Shown one piece after another: positions 1-8,177 of a stretch of DNA of 40,205 nt. This stretch comes from Alphaproteobacteria bacterium (lineage in GTDB: Bacteria > Pseudomonadota > Alphaproteobacteria > UBA6615): contig JANQOE010000095.1 in the NCBI GenBank assembly GCA_028279245.1, forward strand, positions 1 to 40,205, read 5' to 3'. The notes under the pieces were generated by a model. That model worked only from the letters and a program-made list of their open reading frames with translations. It made no database searches and was not told the DNA's origin. The first letter of the stretch is position 1; every line of letters begins with the position of its first letter. Both the position numbers and the translations under genes were made by a program.

Positions 1-1178
1 AAATCGAAACCGACAAGGCGACCATGGAGGTCGAGGCGGTCGACGAAGGCACCCTCGGCAAGATCCTGATCAACGAGGGCACGGAAGACGTGGCCGTTAA
101 CACGCCGATCGCCGTGATCCTCGAAGACGGTGAGAGCGAGGCGGACTTGGCAAGTTTTCAGACACCGGCTGCCGGTGGCAACGGCGAAGCTGCAGCCGCT
201 ACACCGGCAGCACCAGCGCCCGCGGCGGCCCCACCTGCACCCGCACCGTCACCGGCCACCAACGGCGCGAGTGGCGGACGTGTATTCGCTAGTCCACTAG
301 CCAAACGGCTGGCCAAGCAAGCTGGCATTGACCTCGCACAGATCCAAGGCACCGGCCCCCACGGGCGCATCGTGCGCGCCGATATCGAGGCCTTCCAGAC
401 CGGCGCAGCGCCGGTGGCGCAACCAACTGCAGCCACGACACCGGCCGCACCCGCGCCAGCGCCGGTGCCGGCGGCAGCCATGCCGGGCGAGGCCGAGTTC
501 GAATTGGTGCCGCACACCAACATGCGGAAGGTCATCGCCCGCCGCCTGACGGAGTCGAAACAGCAAGTCCCGCACTTCTATCTGACCATCGATTGCGAGA
601 TCGACCGGCTGTTGGAGACCCGCAAGGAACTGAACAACCGTGGCGACGGTGCCTACAAGCTCTCCGTCAACGACTTCGTCATCCGCGCCGCTGCGCTGGC
701 GCTCGGCAAGGTGCCGGCGGCCAATGCCTCCTGGTCCGACGAAGGCATGAAGCTCTACAAGACGGCCGACATCTCGGTGGCGGTGGCGATCGACGGCGGC
801 CTGGTCACCCCGGTGATCCGCAACGCCGGCGGTAAGGGCCTGCAGACGATCTCCGACGAGATGAAGACGCTCGCCACCAAGGCGCGCGACGGCAAGCTGG
901 TGCCGGAGGAATACACCGGCGGCACGATGTCGGTCTCGAACCTCGGCATGTTTGGCATTCGCGAATTCGCCGCGGTAATCAACCCGCCGCAGGGCACCAT
1001 TTTGGCGGTCGGGGCAGGGGAGCAGCGCCCGGTCGTCAAGGACGGCGCCTTGGCCGTCGCAACAGTCATGACCTGCACCTTGTCGGTCGATCATCGCTCC
1101 GTCGATGGCGCCGTGGGTGCGGAGTATCTGGCGGCATTCAAGAAGCTGGTCGAAGACCCGCTGACGATGCTGCTGTAG
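1..1178 (+). CDS. pdhC: Pyruvate dehydrogenase complex E2, dihydrolipoamide acetyltransferase (5' partial)
   Basis: E2 core of the pyruvate dehydrogenase complex; it moves the acetyl group from lipoyl-lysine to CoA. The gene runs in from the left edge: the open frame is intact upstream of the first ATG (24) and already reads ETDKATMEVEAVDEG, the lipoyl-domain motif, with the lipoylated Lys at 15-17. Only one, truncated lipoyl domain is seen. An Ala/Pro-rich linker follows, then a peripheral E3/E1-binding domain (FASPLAKRLAKQAGI, HGRIVRADI), a second Ala/Pro linker, and the catalytic domain starting VPHTNMRKVIARRL and ending with the active-site motif DHRSVDG. lpdA (E3) and lipA follow on the same strand, which fits a pdhABC-lpdA-lipA order. 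The alternative 2-oxoglutarate E2 is less likely given the linker style and context. Confidence 0.95.
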   Translation, partial: IETDKATMEVEAVDEGTLGKILINEGTEDVAVNTPIAVILEDGESEADLASFQTPAAGGNGEAAAATPAAPAPAAAPPAPAPSPATNGASGGRVFASPLAKRLAKQAGIDLAQIQGTGPHGRIVRADIEAFQTGAAPVAQPTAATTPAAPAPAPVPAAAMPGEAEFELVPHTNMRKVIARRLTESKQQVPHFYLTIDCEIDRLLETRKELNNRGDGAYKLSVNDFVIRAAALALGKVPAANASWSDEGMKLYKTADISVAVAIDGGLVTPVIRNAGGKGLQTISDEMKTLATKARDGKLVPEEYTGGTMSVSNLGMFGIREFAAVINPPQGTILAVGAGEQRPVVKDGALAVATVMTCTLSVDHRSVDGAVGAEYLAAFKKLVEDPLTMLL

Positions 1179-1208
1179 CGGAAGACAGACGGTTACGGCA
1201 GCCATCCA

Positions 1209-1241
1209 GAGCGTCATCCCGGGCTTGACCCGGGATCCATC
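1209..1241. repeat. Palindromic intergenic repeat (alphaproteobacterial type)
   Basis: In the 99-nt gap between pdhC and lpdA lies a perfect 8-bp inverted repeat: ATCCCGGG at 1216-1223, loop CTTGA, CCCGGGAT at 1229-1236, embedded in a GTC...CCA context. This short 'GTCATCCCGGgcTTGAcCCGGGATCCA'-like unit resembles dispersed palindromic elements found in many alphaproteobacterial genomes (recalled, not searched). There is no T-run after it, so a rho-independent terminator is unlikely. It may modulate mRNA stability between the E2 and E3 genes. Confidence 0.6.
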
Positions 1242-1277
1242 GCACCGCTCGCCCGAGCTGCGCCAAGGGAGTCGCAA

Positions 1278-2690
1278 ATGGCGGATAACAACTACGACCT
1301 GATCGTTCTCGGCAGCGGCCCCGGCGGTTATGTCGCGGCGATCCGTGGGGCGCAGCTCGGCATGAAGACCGCGGTGGTCGAACGCGAACATCTCGGCGGC
1401 GTTTGCCTGAATTGGGGCTGCATCCCGACCAAGGCACTACTGCGCTCGTCGGAGATGTATCATCATATGCAGCACGCCGACGCGTTCGGCCTGTCGGTGA
1501 AGGAGGTGTCCTTCGACCCGGCAAAGGTGGTCAAACGCTCGCGCCAAGTGGCGAAACAATTGAGCGGCGGCGTAGGCCACTTACTGAAGAAAAACAAGGT
1601 GACGGTCATCGACGGCGAGGGCCGGCTGAACGGCGGTGCCCCAGGCGCGCGCAAACTCGCGGTGATCAAGAACGGCAAGCCGGTCGCCGACCTGACCGGC
1701 AAGAACATCATTCTCGCCACCGGCGCCCGCGCCCGCAGCCTGCCGGGCCTCGAACCCGACGGCAAACTGATCTGGACCTATCGCGAGGCGATGGTGCCGG
1801 AAACAATGCCGAAGTCGCTGCTGGTCGTCGGCTCCGGCGCCATCGGCATGGAGTTCGCGTCCTTCTACAGCGACATGGGCGCCAAGGTGACGGTGGTTGA
1901 GGTGCTGGACCGCGTGCTGCCCGTTGAGGATGCGGACATCTCGGCCTTCGCAGCGAAGGCCTTCAAGAAACAAGGCATCGACATCCACACCTCTGCCAAG
2001 GTCGACGCGCTGAAGCCTGGGAACGGCAACGTCACAGCCACTATTACCGCGAGCGGCAAGACTCAGAACCTGACCGTCGACCGCGTCATCCTGGCCGTCG
2101 GCATCGTCGGCAATGTCGAGAACATCGGCCTGGAAGGCACCAGGGTGCAGGTCGACCGCAGCCACATCGTCATCAACGAGTGGTGCGAGACCGGCGAACC
2201 CGGTGTCTACGCCATCGGCGATCTGGTCGGCCCGCCGTGGCTCGCCCACAAAGCCAGCCATGAGGGCGTCATGTGCGTCGAGCGCATCGCCGGCCGCAAC
2301 GACGTGCATCCACTGAACGTCCGCCGCATCCCCGGCTGCACCTACTGCCGCCCCCAGGTCGCGTCGGTGGGGCTGACCGAACAGGCGGCAAAGGAGGCGG
2401 GCCACAAGATCCGGGTCGGCAAGTTCCCGTTCATCGGCAACGGCAAGGCCATCGCCCTCGGCGAGCCCGACGGCATGGTCAAGACCGTGTTCAACGCGGA
2501 CACCGGCGAGCTGCTGGGCGCCCATATGATCGGCGCCGAAGTGACGGAGCTGATCCAGGGCTACACCGTCGCCATGAACCTGGAGAGCACCGAGTCCGAG
2601 CTGATCGAGACCGTGTTCCCGCACCCCACCATCAGTGAATCGATGCATGAGGCCGTGCTTGACGCCTATGGCCGCACCATCCATTTCTAG
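1278..2690 (+). CDS. lpdA: Dihydrolipoyl dehydrogenase (E3)
   Basis: FAD-dependent E3 subunit that reoxidises dihydrolipoamide with NAD+. The 470-residue length is normal for the family. Seen: N-terminal FAD-binding GSGPGGY (about residues 13-18), the redox-active disulfide in [13 protein letters not shown] (Cys43, Cys48), an NAD-binding [11 protein letters not shown] near 183, a second FAD contact in YAIGDLVG, and the C-terminal His-Glu catalytic pair in HPTISES (His449, Glu454). The ATG at 1278 has a GGGAG about 8 nt upstream. It follows pdhC by 99 nt and precedes lipA by 23 nt, so it is most likely the E3 of the pyruvate dehydrogenase complex, possibly shared with other 2-oxoacid dehydrogenases. 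Confidence 0.97.
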   Translation: MADNNYDLIVLGSGPGGYVAAIRGAQLGMKTAVVEREHLGGVCLNWGCIPTKALLRSSEMYHHMQHADAFGLSVKEVSFDPAKVVKRSRQVAKQLSGGVGHLLKKNKVTVIDGEGRLNGGAPGARKLAVIKNGKPVADLTGKNIILATGARARSLPGLEPDGKLIWTYREAMVPETMPKSLLVVGSGAIGMEFASFYSDMGAKVTVVEVLDRVLPVEDADISAFAAKAFKKQGIDIHTSAKVDALKPGNGNVTATITASGKTQNLTVDRVILAVGIVGNVENIGLEGTRVQVDRSHIVINEWCETGEPGVYAIGDLVGPPWLAHKASHEGVMCVERIAGRNDVHPLNVRRIPGCTYCRPQVASVGLTEQAAKEAGHKIRVGKFPFIGNGKAIALGEPDGMVKTVFNADTGELLGAHMIGAEVTELIQGYTVAMNLESTESELIETVFPHPTISESMHEAVLDAYGRTIHF

Positions 2691-2713
2691 GGTGTGGCCA
2701 ACAGGCTGATTCC

Positions 2714-3661
2714 ATGGCGGATTCCGCAAAACTAAGACACCCGGAAAAGCGTAACCGGCCCGACAATCCGATCCAGCGCAAGCCGAGCTGGATCCGGGTC
2801 AAGGCGCCGACTTCGCCGAAGTACCGCGAAGTGCAGAAGCTGATGCGCGACCTGCGCCTCAACACCGTGTGTGAGGAGGCGGCGTGTCCGAACATCGGCG
2901 AATGCTGGTCGAAGAAGCACGCGACCATCATGATCATGGGCGACACCTGCACCCGCGCCTGCGCCTTCTGTAACGTCGCCACCGGCATGCCGGCGCCCCT
3001 TGACCCGATGGAGCCCGCAAATGTCGCGATTGCCCTCGGCGGTTTGGGCCTGGAGCATGTGGTCATCACGTCGGTCGACCGCGACGATCTGCCGGACGGC
3101 GGCGCTGCCCATTTCGGTGAGGTCATCCGCCGCATCCGCGCCGCCGCGCCGGACACGACCATCGAAATCCTGACGCCGGACTTCAAGGACAAGCCCGGCG
3201 CCCTCGACACGATCAGCGCCGACCCGCCGGATGTATTCAACCACAACCTGGAAACAGTGCCGCGGCTCTATCCGGGCATCCGACCCGGCGCGCGATACTT
3301 CACCAGCCTGGCGCTGTTGCATGACTACAAGCGGCAGAACCCGACCGGCTTCACCAAGTCCGGTTTGATGGTGGGGCTCGGCGAGACCCGCGAGGAAGTG
3401 GGACAGGTGATGGATGATCTGCGCGCCGCCGATGTCGATTTCCTGACCATCGGTCAGTATCTGCAGCCGACACCGAAACACGCCGCCATCGACCGCTTCG
3501 TCACGCCGGACGAGTTCGAATCCTACGCGGCCCTGGCCCGTGGCAAGGGCTTCCTGCTGGTGTCCAGCTCACCACTGACTCGTTCCAGCTACCACGCCGG
3601 TGACGACTTCCGCCGGTTGCAAGCGGCCCGCGCCAACCGCCTCGCGGTCGCCGCCGAATAA
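2714..3661 (+). CDS. lipA: Lipoyl synthase (radical SAM)
   Basis: Inserts two sulfurs into octanoyl groups on E2/GcvH to make lipoyl cofactors. The protein has 315 residues, the usual size. The auxiliary cluster cysteines are Cys53, Cys58 and Cys64 ([12 protein letters not shown]), the radical-SAM cluster is CTRACAFC (Cys79, Cys83, Cys86), and the C-terminal RSSY serine ligand motif is present in LTRSSYHA. The position directly after the E2 and E3 genes matches the enzyme's job of activating E2. Its TAA overlaps the ATG of the next gene by one base, implying coupled translation. Confidence 0.97.
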   Translation: MADSAKLRHPEKRNRPDNPIQRKPSWIRVKAPTSPKYREVQKLMRDLRLNTVCEEAACPNIGECWSKKHATIMIMGDTCTRACAFCNVATGMPAPLDPMEPANVAIALGGLGLEHVVITSVDRDDLPDGGAAHFGEVIRRIRAAAPDTTIEILTPDFKDKPGALDTISADPPDVFNHNLETVPRLYPGIRPGARYFTSLALLHDYKRQNPTGFTKSGLMVGLGETREEVGQVMDDLRAADVDFLTIGQYLQPTPKHAAIDRFVTPDEFESYAALARGKGFLLVSSSPLTRSSYHAGDDFRRLQAARANRLAVAAE

Positions 3662-4128
3662 TGCCAACCCACGCCGAACGCCGGGTGCTGCCCTACACAT
3701 CGGAGCAGCTCTTCAAACTGGTATCGGAGATCGAGCGCTACCCCGAATTCCTGCCTTGGTGCATCGCCGCCCGCCATCGCAAGCGCGAAGGCAACGTCGT
3801 CTGGTCAGACCTGATTATCGGGTTCCGCATGATCCGCGAGAAGTTCACCTCGAAGGTGACCCTCGACGCGCCGAACAAGATCGACGTCGAGTATGTCGAC
3901 GGCCCGCTGCGTTACCTGCGCAACCACTGGGAATTCATCGACCTTCCGGACGGCTGTTGCGAAATCGACTTCTATGTCGAGTTCGAATTCAAATCGAAGA
4001 TCCTGCAAAAGCTGATCGGCGCCTTGTTCCACGAAGCCGTGACGCGCATGGTGCGGGCATTCGAAGCGCGCGCGAGAGACCTGTACGGCGAGCCCACCGA
4101 CCACGGCGTTGCACCGAAGCCGGCGTAG
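3661..4128 (+). CDS. RatA/COQ10-like START-domain protein
   Basis: A 155-residue single-domain protein of the polyketide cyclase/START superfamily, related to bacterial RatA and mitochondrial COQ10. Features visible: RVLPYTSEQLFKLVSEIERYPEFLPWC near the N-terminus, the typical ligand-pocket opening of the family, a central RYLRNHWEF strand, and a C-terminal amphipathic helix (LFHEAVTRMVRAFEARA). Family members bind a hydrophobic ligand (ubiquinone in COQ10); E. coli RatA was described as blocking ribosome subunit association. No antitoxin partner (RatB) is adjacent here, and the location after lipA is common in Alphaproteobacteria, so a coenzyme Q-binding or chaperone role is more plausible than a toxin role. 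The start overlaps the lipA stop (TAATG). Confidence 0.85.
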   Translation: MPTHAERRVLPYTSEQLFKLVSEIERYPEFLPWCIAARHRKREGNVVWSDLIIGFRMIREKFTSKVTLDAPNKIDVEYVDGPLRYLRNHWEFIDLPDGCCEIDFYVEFEFKSKILQKLIGALFHEAVTRMVRAFEARARDLYGEPTDHGVAPKPA

Positions 4129-5010
4129 CTACCGCTTCTCCAACCGCACCAACGCCAACGACGCCGCAACGATTAGCGCCGCGCCGAACCAGTAGTTACC
4201 ACTCGGCGCGAAGCTGAACACCAACCAACCGGCGGCGATGTTCAGTGGCAGCTTCACGTGATCGAAGGGTTGCAGATAACTGGCATCGGCGGCCGCGTAG
4301 GCGCGCACCAGAAAATACTGCGCCAGTGCTGTCAAAAAGCCGGCGCCCAGCAATAGCCACAGGGTCGTGTCCATGGGCACGGTGAAGCCGCCGCCGAGGG
4401 CCAACCCGAGATTGATCGGTGTCAGTAGCATCAGCAGGTAGAAGGTTACGGACTCCGGCTTCTCGTTCGCCGTCAGGCGTTTCGTCACCAGGGAGGCGCC
4501 CGCCCAGAGCATTGCCGCACCGAGCGGCAGCAGGCTTTCAACCATGAACAGGTCCGTTCCCGGCGCTAGGATGATCATCGCGCCGGCAAACCCGGCTACG
4601 GTCGCCGCGACACGTTGCCAACTCACGGCCTCCCGCAACACCAAACCGGCACCGAGGATGACAAAGAAGGGCGAGGTCATGATCAGGGCGATCGCCTGCC
4701 AGATCGGGACGAAGGTGAGGCCGTAGACCCAAAGCTGTACGCCACCGGCGGCGAAGGCCACGCGCAGCAGGTGCAGCCCAGGCTGCGCCGTCCGCAGTCC
4801 GGTCACGCCCGCCCGCCACAGCCAAGGCAGGCAGAATGCCAGCGCGAACAGATACTGCCAGAACGCGACGGAGGTGGATGGCACGCCCAGCGTCATGGTC
4901 GCGCCCTGCACGGCGACATTGACCAGCGCAAAGCTCAGGCCCGCCGCCACCATGAACAGGGCGCCGTTGACCGGTCGGGAACTTGATAGATTGGCTGTCA
5001 GCTCACTCAC
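4129..5010 (-). CDS. ribN: EamA-family riboflavin transporter, FMN-riboswitch controlled
   Basis: A 293-residue, very hydrophobic protein with about ten membrane segments arranged as two EamA repeats (drug/metabolite transporter superfamily). By sequence alone the substrate would be uncertain, but the leader upstream (5101-5249, same strand) is a recognisable FMN riboswitch. FMN-riboswitch-linked EamA transporters of Proteobacteria form the RibN family of riboflavin importers, so I assign riboflavin uptake. The start is GTG at 5010, with GGAGGTGA 6-7 nt before it; this Shine-Dalgarno lies in one arm of a predicted hairpin. The stop abuts the stop of the convergent RatA-like gene with no gap. 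Riboflavin biosynthesis genes are not in the window. Confidence 0.88.
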   Translation of the reverse strand: MSELTANLSSSRPVNGALFMVAAGLSFALVNVAVQGATMTLGVPSTSVAFWQYLFALAFCLPWLWRAGVTGLRTAQPGLHLLRVAFAAGGVQLWVYGLTFVPIWQAIALIMTSPFFVILGAGLVLREAVSWQRVAATVAGFAGAMIILAPGTDLFMVESLLPLGAAMLWAGASLVTKRLTANEKPESVTFYLLMLLTPINLGLALGGGFTVPMDTTLWLLLGAGFLTALAQYFLVRAYAAADASYLQPFDHVKLPLNIAAGWLVFSFAPSGNYWFGAALIVAASLALVRLEKR

Positions 5011-5057
5011 ATCTCACCTCCACGGCGCCACTCAGCGCGGACTTCGGGAGGTGCGAG
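5011..5057 (-). promoter_or_regulatory. RBS-sequestering hairpin of the ribN leader
   Basis: On the transcript, CACCUCC (5053 down to 5047) is perfectly complementary to GGAGGUG (5021 down to 5015), the ribosome binding site of the GTG start at 5010. The 7-bp stem encloses about 25 nt and gains two more pairs beyond one mismatch. It sits just downstream of the FMN aptamer, so it can act as the expression platform: ligand-bound aptamer leaves the site hidden, while free aptamer would allow an alternative fold. No U-tract follows, so translational control is more likely than termination. The pairing is read from the sequence; the switching is inferred. Confidence 0.6.
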
Positions 5058-5100
5058 CGCACAACAGCTAGACGGCCGCCGGCTCCATGCCACGGCACGC

Positions 5101-5249
5101 CACACCGCTCTCTCCCATCCGGACTTTGACCGTCGGCTTCGGATTTGCACCGAATCTGCTGACCCGGCCGCCAGAAGCGGCCGGCGCTCGCGGGCTTCAG
5201 GAAACGCTCCTGTCACCGCCGGTGGGGAGTTCCACCCCGCCCTGAGAAC
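5101..5249 (-). ncRNA. FMN riboswitch (RFN element)
   Basis: Read on the minus strand, the segment contains the hallmark conserved blocks in the right order: AGGGCGGGGUGGAACUCCCC, then ACCGGCGGUGA, then AGCCCGCGAGCGC with a GC-rich variable hairpin (GCCGGCCGC/GCGGCCGGG), then GGUCAGCAGAUUCGGUGCAA, and AAUCCGAAGCCGACGGU leading to AGUCCGGAUGGGAGAGAGCGG. These are the six-helix FMN aptamer landmarks. It lies about 90 nt upstream of the EamA transporter gene and points to it. When FMN is plentiful it should reduce expression of the riboflavin importer. Confidence 0.95.
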
Positions 5250-5501
5250 GACTTACAAGCGAGAAGATAAGGCCCCGGACCGCCACGATCAAACGCTGCG
5301 ACGAGAACATGAAACCATCGACCGGTATCGTCCCGTTCGTCAGTACCAAGCCTTTGGATTGACTCTTCACACGCGGCACGGTTCGTCGAAGAAAACCGCC
5401 CTGTTTGTGCGGCAAGAGCCGTCTCTTTCGCACTTCCTTAACCATGATTTTCGACCATCCGTAACGCGACGGCCCGGATGGCCGACGCTTGGGCGGTGCT
5501 G
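5250..5501. promoter_or_regulatory. Divergent intergenic region between the riboswitch and the cytochrome gene
   Basis: This stretch of about 250 nt must hold the promoter for the riboswitch/ribN transcript (minus strand) and one for the cytochrome-kinase pair (plus strand). It is less GC-rich than the genes. I see no convincing -35/-10 pair and no conserved protein. Reading frames here, including a minus-strand frame that runs into the aptamer, show no recognisable family and no good ribosome binding site. Confidence 0.4.
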
Positions 5502-6518
5502 ATGAAATTCAAGATCCGATGGCCAGATCTCGCAATCGTGGCTGTTCCTGTCATCTACGTGGTGGCGGCAATGGAGCTGCTGAAAGAGCCGCCCATCACG
5601 AACGGGGTTGCCATCCCCATACTCGCTGCGTCGCTGGCGCCGATCACGCCGCTGCAACCGACGACAAACCTCGACCGCGAGAAGGTCGCCCTGGGACGAC
5701 AACTGTTCCACGACCCCCGGCTTTCAAAGAACGGTGCGGTAAGTTGCGCAAGCTGCCACAACCTCACCGCTGGCGGTGCCGATGTCGGCGCCCGGTCTTT
5801 CGGCGTCTCCGGCGAGCCAACTGCAACCAACACGCCCACTGTTTTCAACAGTGCCAACAACGTGGCCCAGTTTTGGGATGGACGCGCGGCGACCCTTGAA
5901 GAGCAGATTGACGGCCCGCTGCAACACCCCGACGAAATGGGATCGACTTGGCAGCAGACTATTGGCATCGTTTCGGCCGACCCGACCTACGTCGATGCCT
6001 TCTTCAGCATCTATGGCGGGCCGGCATCCCCCGAACGTATCCGCGACGCGATCGCCGAGTTCGAGCGCACCCTGGTGACGCTTGATGCACCATTCGACCG
6101 TTTCTTGAGAGGCGACAAAACGGCCATCACGGCCGAGGCTCGCCGTGGCTACGAACGGTTTCAGACCTATGGCTGCATATCCTGCCACCAGGGCCGGAAT
6201 GTTGGCGGCAACATCTATCAGCGCCTGGGCATAGTCGAACCATATTTTGGCGAGGACGAAGTGACGCCGGCCAACCTCGGCCGGTTCAACGTCACCGGCC
6301 ACGACGCCGACCGCCATGTCTTTAAGGTACCGTCGCTGCGGAACGTCGCACTGACCGCACCTTATTTTCACGACGGCTCGGTCGAGACGCTCGAGCAAGC
6401 GATCGCGATCATGGGCTTTTATCAGCTCGGCCGGGCCCTTCCGCAGTCCGACATCGCCGACATCGCTGCGTTTCTCAGGTCGCTCACCGGGCAGGTTCAG
6501 GAGGCCGCCTGGCAATGA
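5502..6518 (+). CDS. Di-heme cytochrome c peroxidase-family protein
   Basis: A CCP/MauG-family protein with two c-type heme sites: CASCH (Cys90, Cys93, His94 counted from the alternative ATG at 5478) and CISCH (Cys233, Cys236, His237). Other family marks are LGRQLFHDPRLS before heme 1, FWDGRAATLEEQ, and the late VPSLRNVALTAPYFHDGSVETLEQA. The N-terminus carries one hydrophobic segment (DLAIVAVPVIYVVAAM), a signal sequence or membrane anchor, so the hemes face the periplasm. Two starts are possible, 5478 or 5502; the second puts the positively charged MKFKIRW right before the hydrophobic segment and I prefer it. The last codons overlap the next ATG (ATGA), so it is translated with the histidine kinase. 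It could detoxify H2O2 or, MauG-like, oxidise a protein; the substrate is not visible. Confidence 0.85.
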   Translation: MKFKIRWPDLAIVAVPVIYVVAAMELLKEPPITNGVAIPILAASLAPITPLQPTTNLDREKVALGRQLFHDPRLSKNGAVSCASCHNLTAGGADVGARSFGVSGEPTATNTPTVFNSANNVAQFWDGRAATLEEQIDGPLQHPDEMGSTWQQTIGIVSADPTYVDAFFSIYGGPASPERIRDAIAEFERTLVTLDAPFDRFLRGDKTAITAEARRGYERFQTYGCISCHQGRNVGGNIYQRLGIVEPYFGEDEVTPANLGRFNVTGHDADRHVFKVPSLRNVALTAPYFHDGSVETLEQAIAIMGFYQLGRALPQSDIADIAAFLRSLTGQVQEAAWQ

Positions 6519-8161
6519 CCTGGCTCCAGCGGCACGTTGTCATATTGCTGACCAATCTGATTGCGGTTCTCTTTCTGCTCTTTACGACCGACACCGATGG
6601 TGCCGACAGCTATGCGCGCCTGCTCCACACTAGCCGGCATCTGGAGGCGGTGGAGTCCCATCTTGAACGGGACGCGGTACGCATTCGCTCGCTCAGCCTG
6701 CGCAACTTCGACACCTTGGTGGAGGGACGCCGGGAACGGGACACGGCACTCGCCAGCCTCGGCGCCGATCTGGCCTCTGTTGGCGCGGTTACCTTGCGCG
6801 GCCGCGCCGAAACGGCCCAGGCCGAGAACCGGAATTCGGACCTCATCCTGGATCAACTGACCCGGAGTGCATCAAAGCTCAACAACGCCCGCGCCGCGCT
6901 TCCGGCGTTCACCCAAGATCTTGTCGAGGAACTCACGGCCACGCCAGGGCACCAACCGATCATCGACGCCCTTGAGGCCTTGCTCGAGGCCGTGGCGCTC
7001 TACGCCTTGAACCCCACTGCCGATACGACCCGCCAGGTCGACATCATACTCGCCGACCTTTCGAACGCCGCCACGAGTCCCGTCGTCGCCAGCCTGCGCG
7101 ACCCCGCCGATTTCGGCAATGCGCTAACAATCGCCCGGATTGTCCGCGACGAGACCCGCCAGTTGGGGGCGCTGGCTGACAGCTATGTCGCCCGGGACTT
7201 GCCGGGTGCCTACGATCGCCTGCACGACGAGCTTGCAGTGCTGCACGAACGGGCGGTGGCCCACCTTCAACGAACCGTACCGCTGCTCCACATCTTGATG
7301 CTCGTGTTGCTTGCGCATGCCGCCTATCTGCTGATCAGCCTGATCGCCGCCAACAAGCGGCTGGCGCTGTACGCGGACGATCTGGAGGTGGACCTGGACC
7401 GCGAGCGGCTGATGAACGAGCAACAGCGCCGGTTTGTGACCACCATATCCCACGAATTCCGGACGCCGCTGGCGATCATCGACGTTTTCGCCCAACGCGT
7501 TCTGCGGAGCCCTGAGCGGGCGACAGCGGCCACCCTAACCCGCGGCATGACAACGACGCGGACGGCGATCCGCCGCCTGGTGCATCTGCTCGAGACGACT
7601 CTGCACGTCAACCGCCTGCGCGAAGAAGGATTGGAACCAAACCGGCAATCCTTCAATCTGCAAGGCCTGATTCAGGGCATCTTGAAGGAACAGCGAGCCG
7701 AGGCCGATGAACACACCTTCGAAGTCGATATTGCCGCGCTGCCGACAGCTTACCCGGCTGACCGGAAGCTACTCCAACACGTGTTCACGAACAGCATCGG
7801 GAACGCGGTAAAATACTCACCGCACGGCGGAACGGTGAGCGTGACCGCCACAAGCGATGGGAGCGATCTGATAGTCGAGATCACCGACAGCGGAATTGGC
7901 ATCCCCGAAGGTGAGGTCGACCATCTGTTCGCCCAGTATTCACGCGGCAGCAACGCGGCAGGTATCAGTGGAGCCGGCGTTAGCCTTCATCTCAGCAAAG
8001 AGATCGTCGAGCGCCATGGCGGATCGATCGCGCTGAGCAGCGTTGAGGACGAAGGCACCACCGTCACAGTCCGCTTACCCGTCAGCCCCCGGTCAGCGCC
8101 GGATCTGCAAGCGGCCGCGGAACAGGATGCGGCCCGGTTATCTCAGGCCGCCGCCCAATAG
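6515..8161 (+). CDS. Membrane sensor histidine kinase, orphan
   Basis: A 548-residue sensor kinase. Transmembrane segment 1 is at about residues 6-25 and segment 2 at about 254-278, leaving a roughly 225-residue, mainly helical periplasmic domain that I do not recognise. A short linker leads to a HisKA domain with phospho-acceptor His313 in TTISHEFRTPLAI, then an HATPase_c domain with N-box NSIGNAVKYSP and G1 box DSGIGIP. The G2 region reads SGAGVSLHLSK, close to but not identical with the usual GxGLGL. No response regulator or HPt gene is adjacent, so its partner is elsewhere. The start overlaps the peroxidase stop (ATGA), suggesting the kinase senses a redox or periplasmic signal linked to that enzyme. 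The tail is Ala/Gln-rich. Confidence 0.88.
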   Translation: MTWLQRHVVILLTNLIAVLFLLFTTDTDGADSYARLLHTSRHLEAVESHLERDAVRIRSLSLRNFDTLVEGRRERDTALASLGADLASVGAVTLRGRAETAQAENRNSDLILDQLTRSASKLNNARAALPAFTQDLVEELTATPGHQPIIDALEALLEAVALYALNPTADTTRQVDIILADLSNAATSPVVASLRDPADFGNALTIARIVRDETRQLGALADSYVARDLPGAYDRLHDELAVLHERAVAHLQRTVPLLHILMLVLLAHAAYLLISLIAANKRLALYADDLEVDLDRERLMNEQQRRFVTTISHEFRTPLAIIDVFAQRVLRSPERATAATLTRGMTTTRTAIRRLVHLLETTLHVNRLREEGLEPNRQSFNLQGLIQGILKEQRAEADEHTFEVDIAALPTAYPADRKLLQHVFTNSIGNAVKYSPHGGTVSVTATSDGSDLIVEITDSGIGIPEGEVDHLFAQYSRGSNAAGISGAGVSLHLSKEIVERHGGSIALSSVEDEGTTVTVRLPVSPRSAPDLQAAAEQDAARLSQAAAQ

Positions 8162-8177
8162 GCTGCTCTCAACCACT

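Noticed and set aside
297..1391. Long antisense frames opposite pdhC, lpdA and other genes
   Set aside because: They mirror real genes in high-GC DNA, are Arg/Ala/His-rich and show no family motifs.
3661..4128. RatA-like protein as the toxin of a toxin-antitoxin pair
   Set aside because: No RatB-like antitoxin is adjacent and the next gene is convergent; the conserved lipA-linked position points to a housekeeping role.
5309..5362. 17-codon open frame on the plus strand before the cytochrome gene
   Set aside because: No Shine-Dalgarno, no conserved features, far from the downstream start; chance frame in an intergenic region.
5197..5445. 82-codon open frame on the minus strand upstream of ribN
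   Set aside because: It runs into the FMN aptamer, has no recognisable domain and no good ribosome binding site; the conserved RNA explains the sequence.
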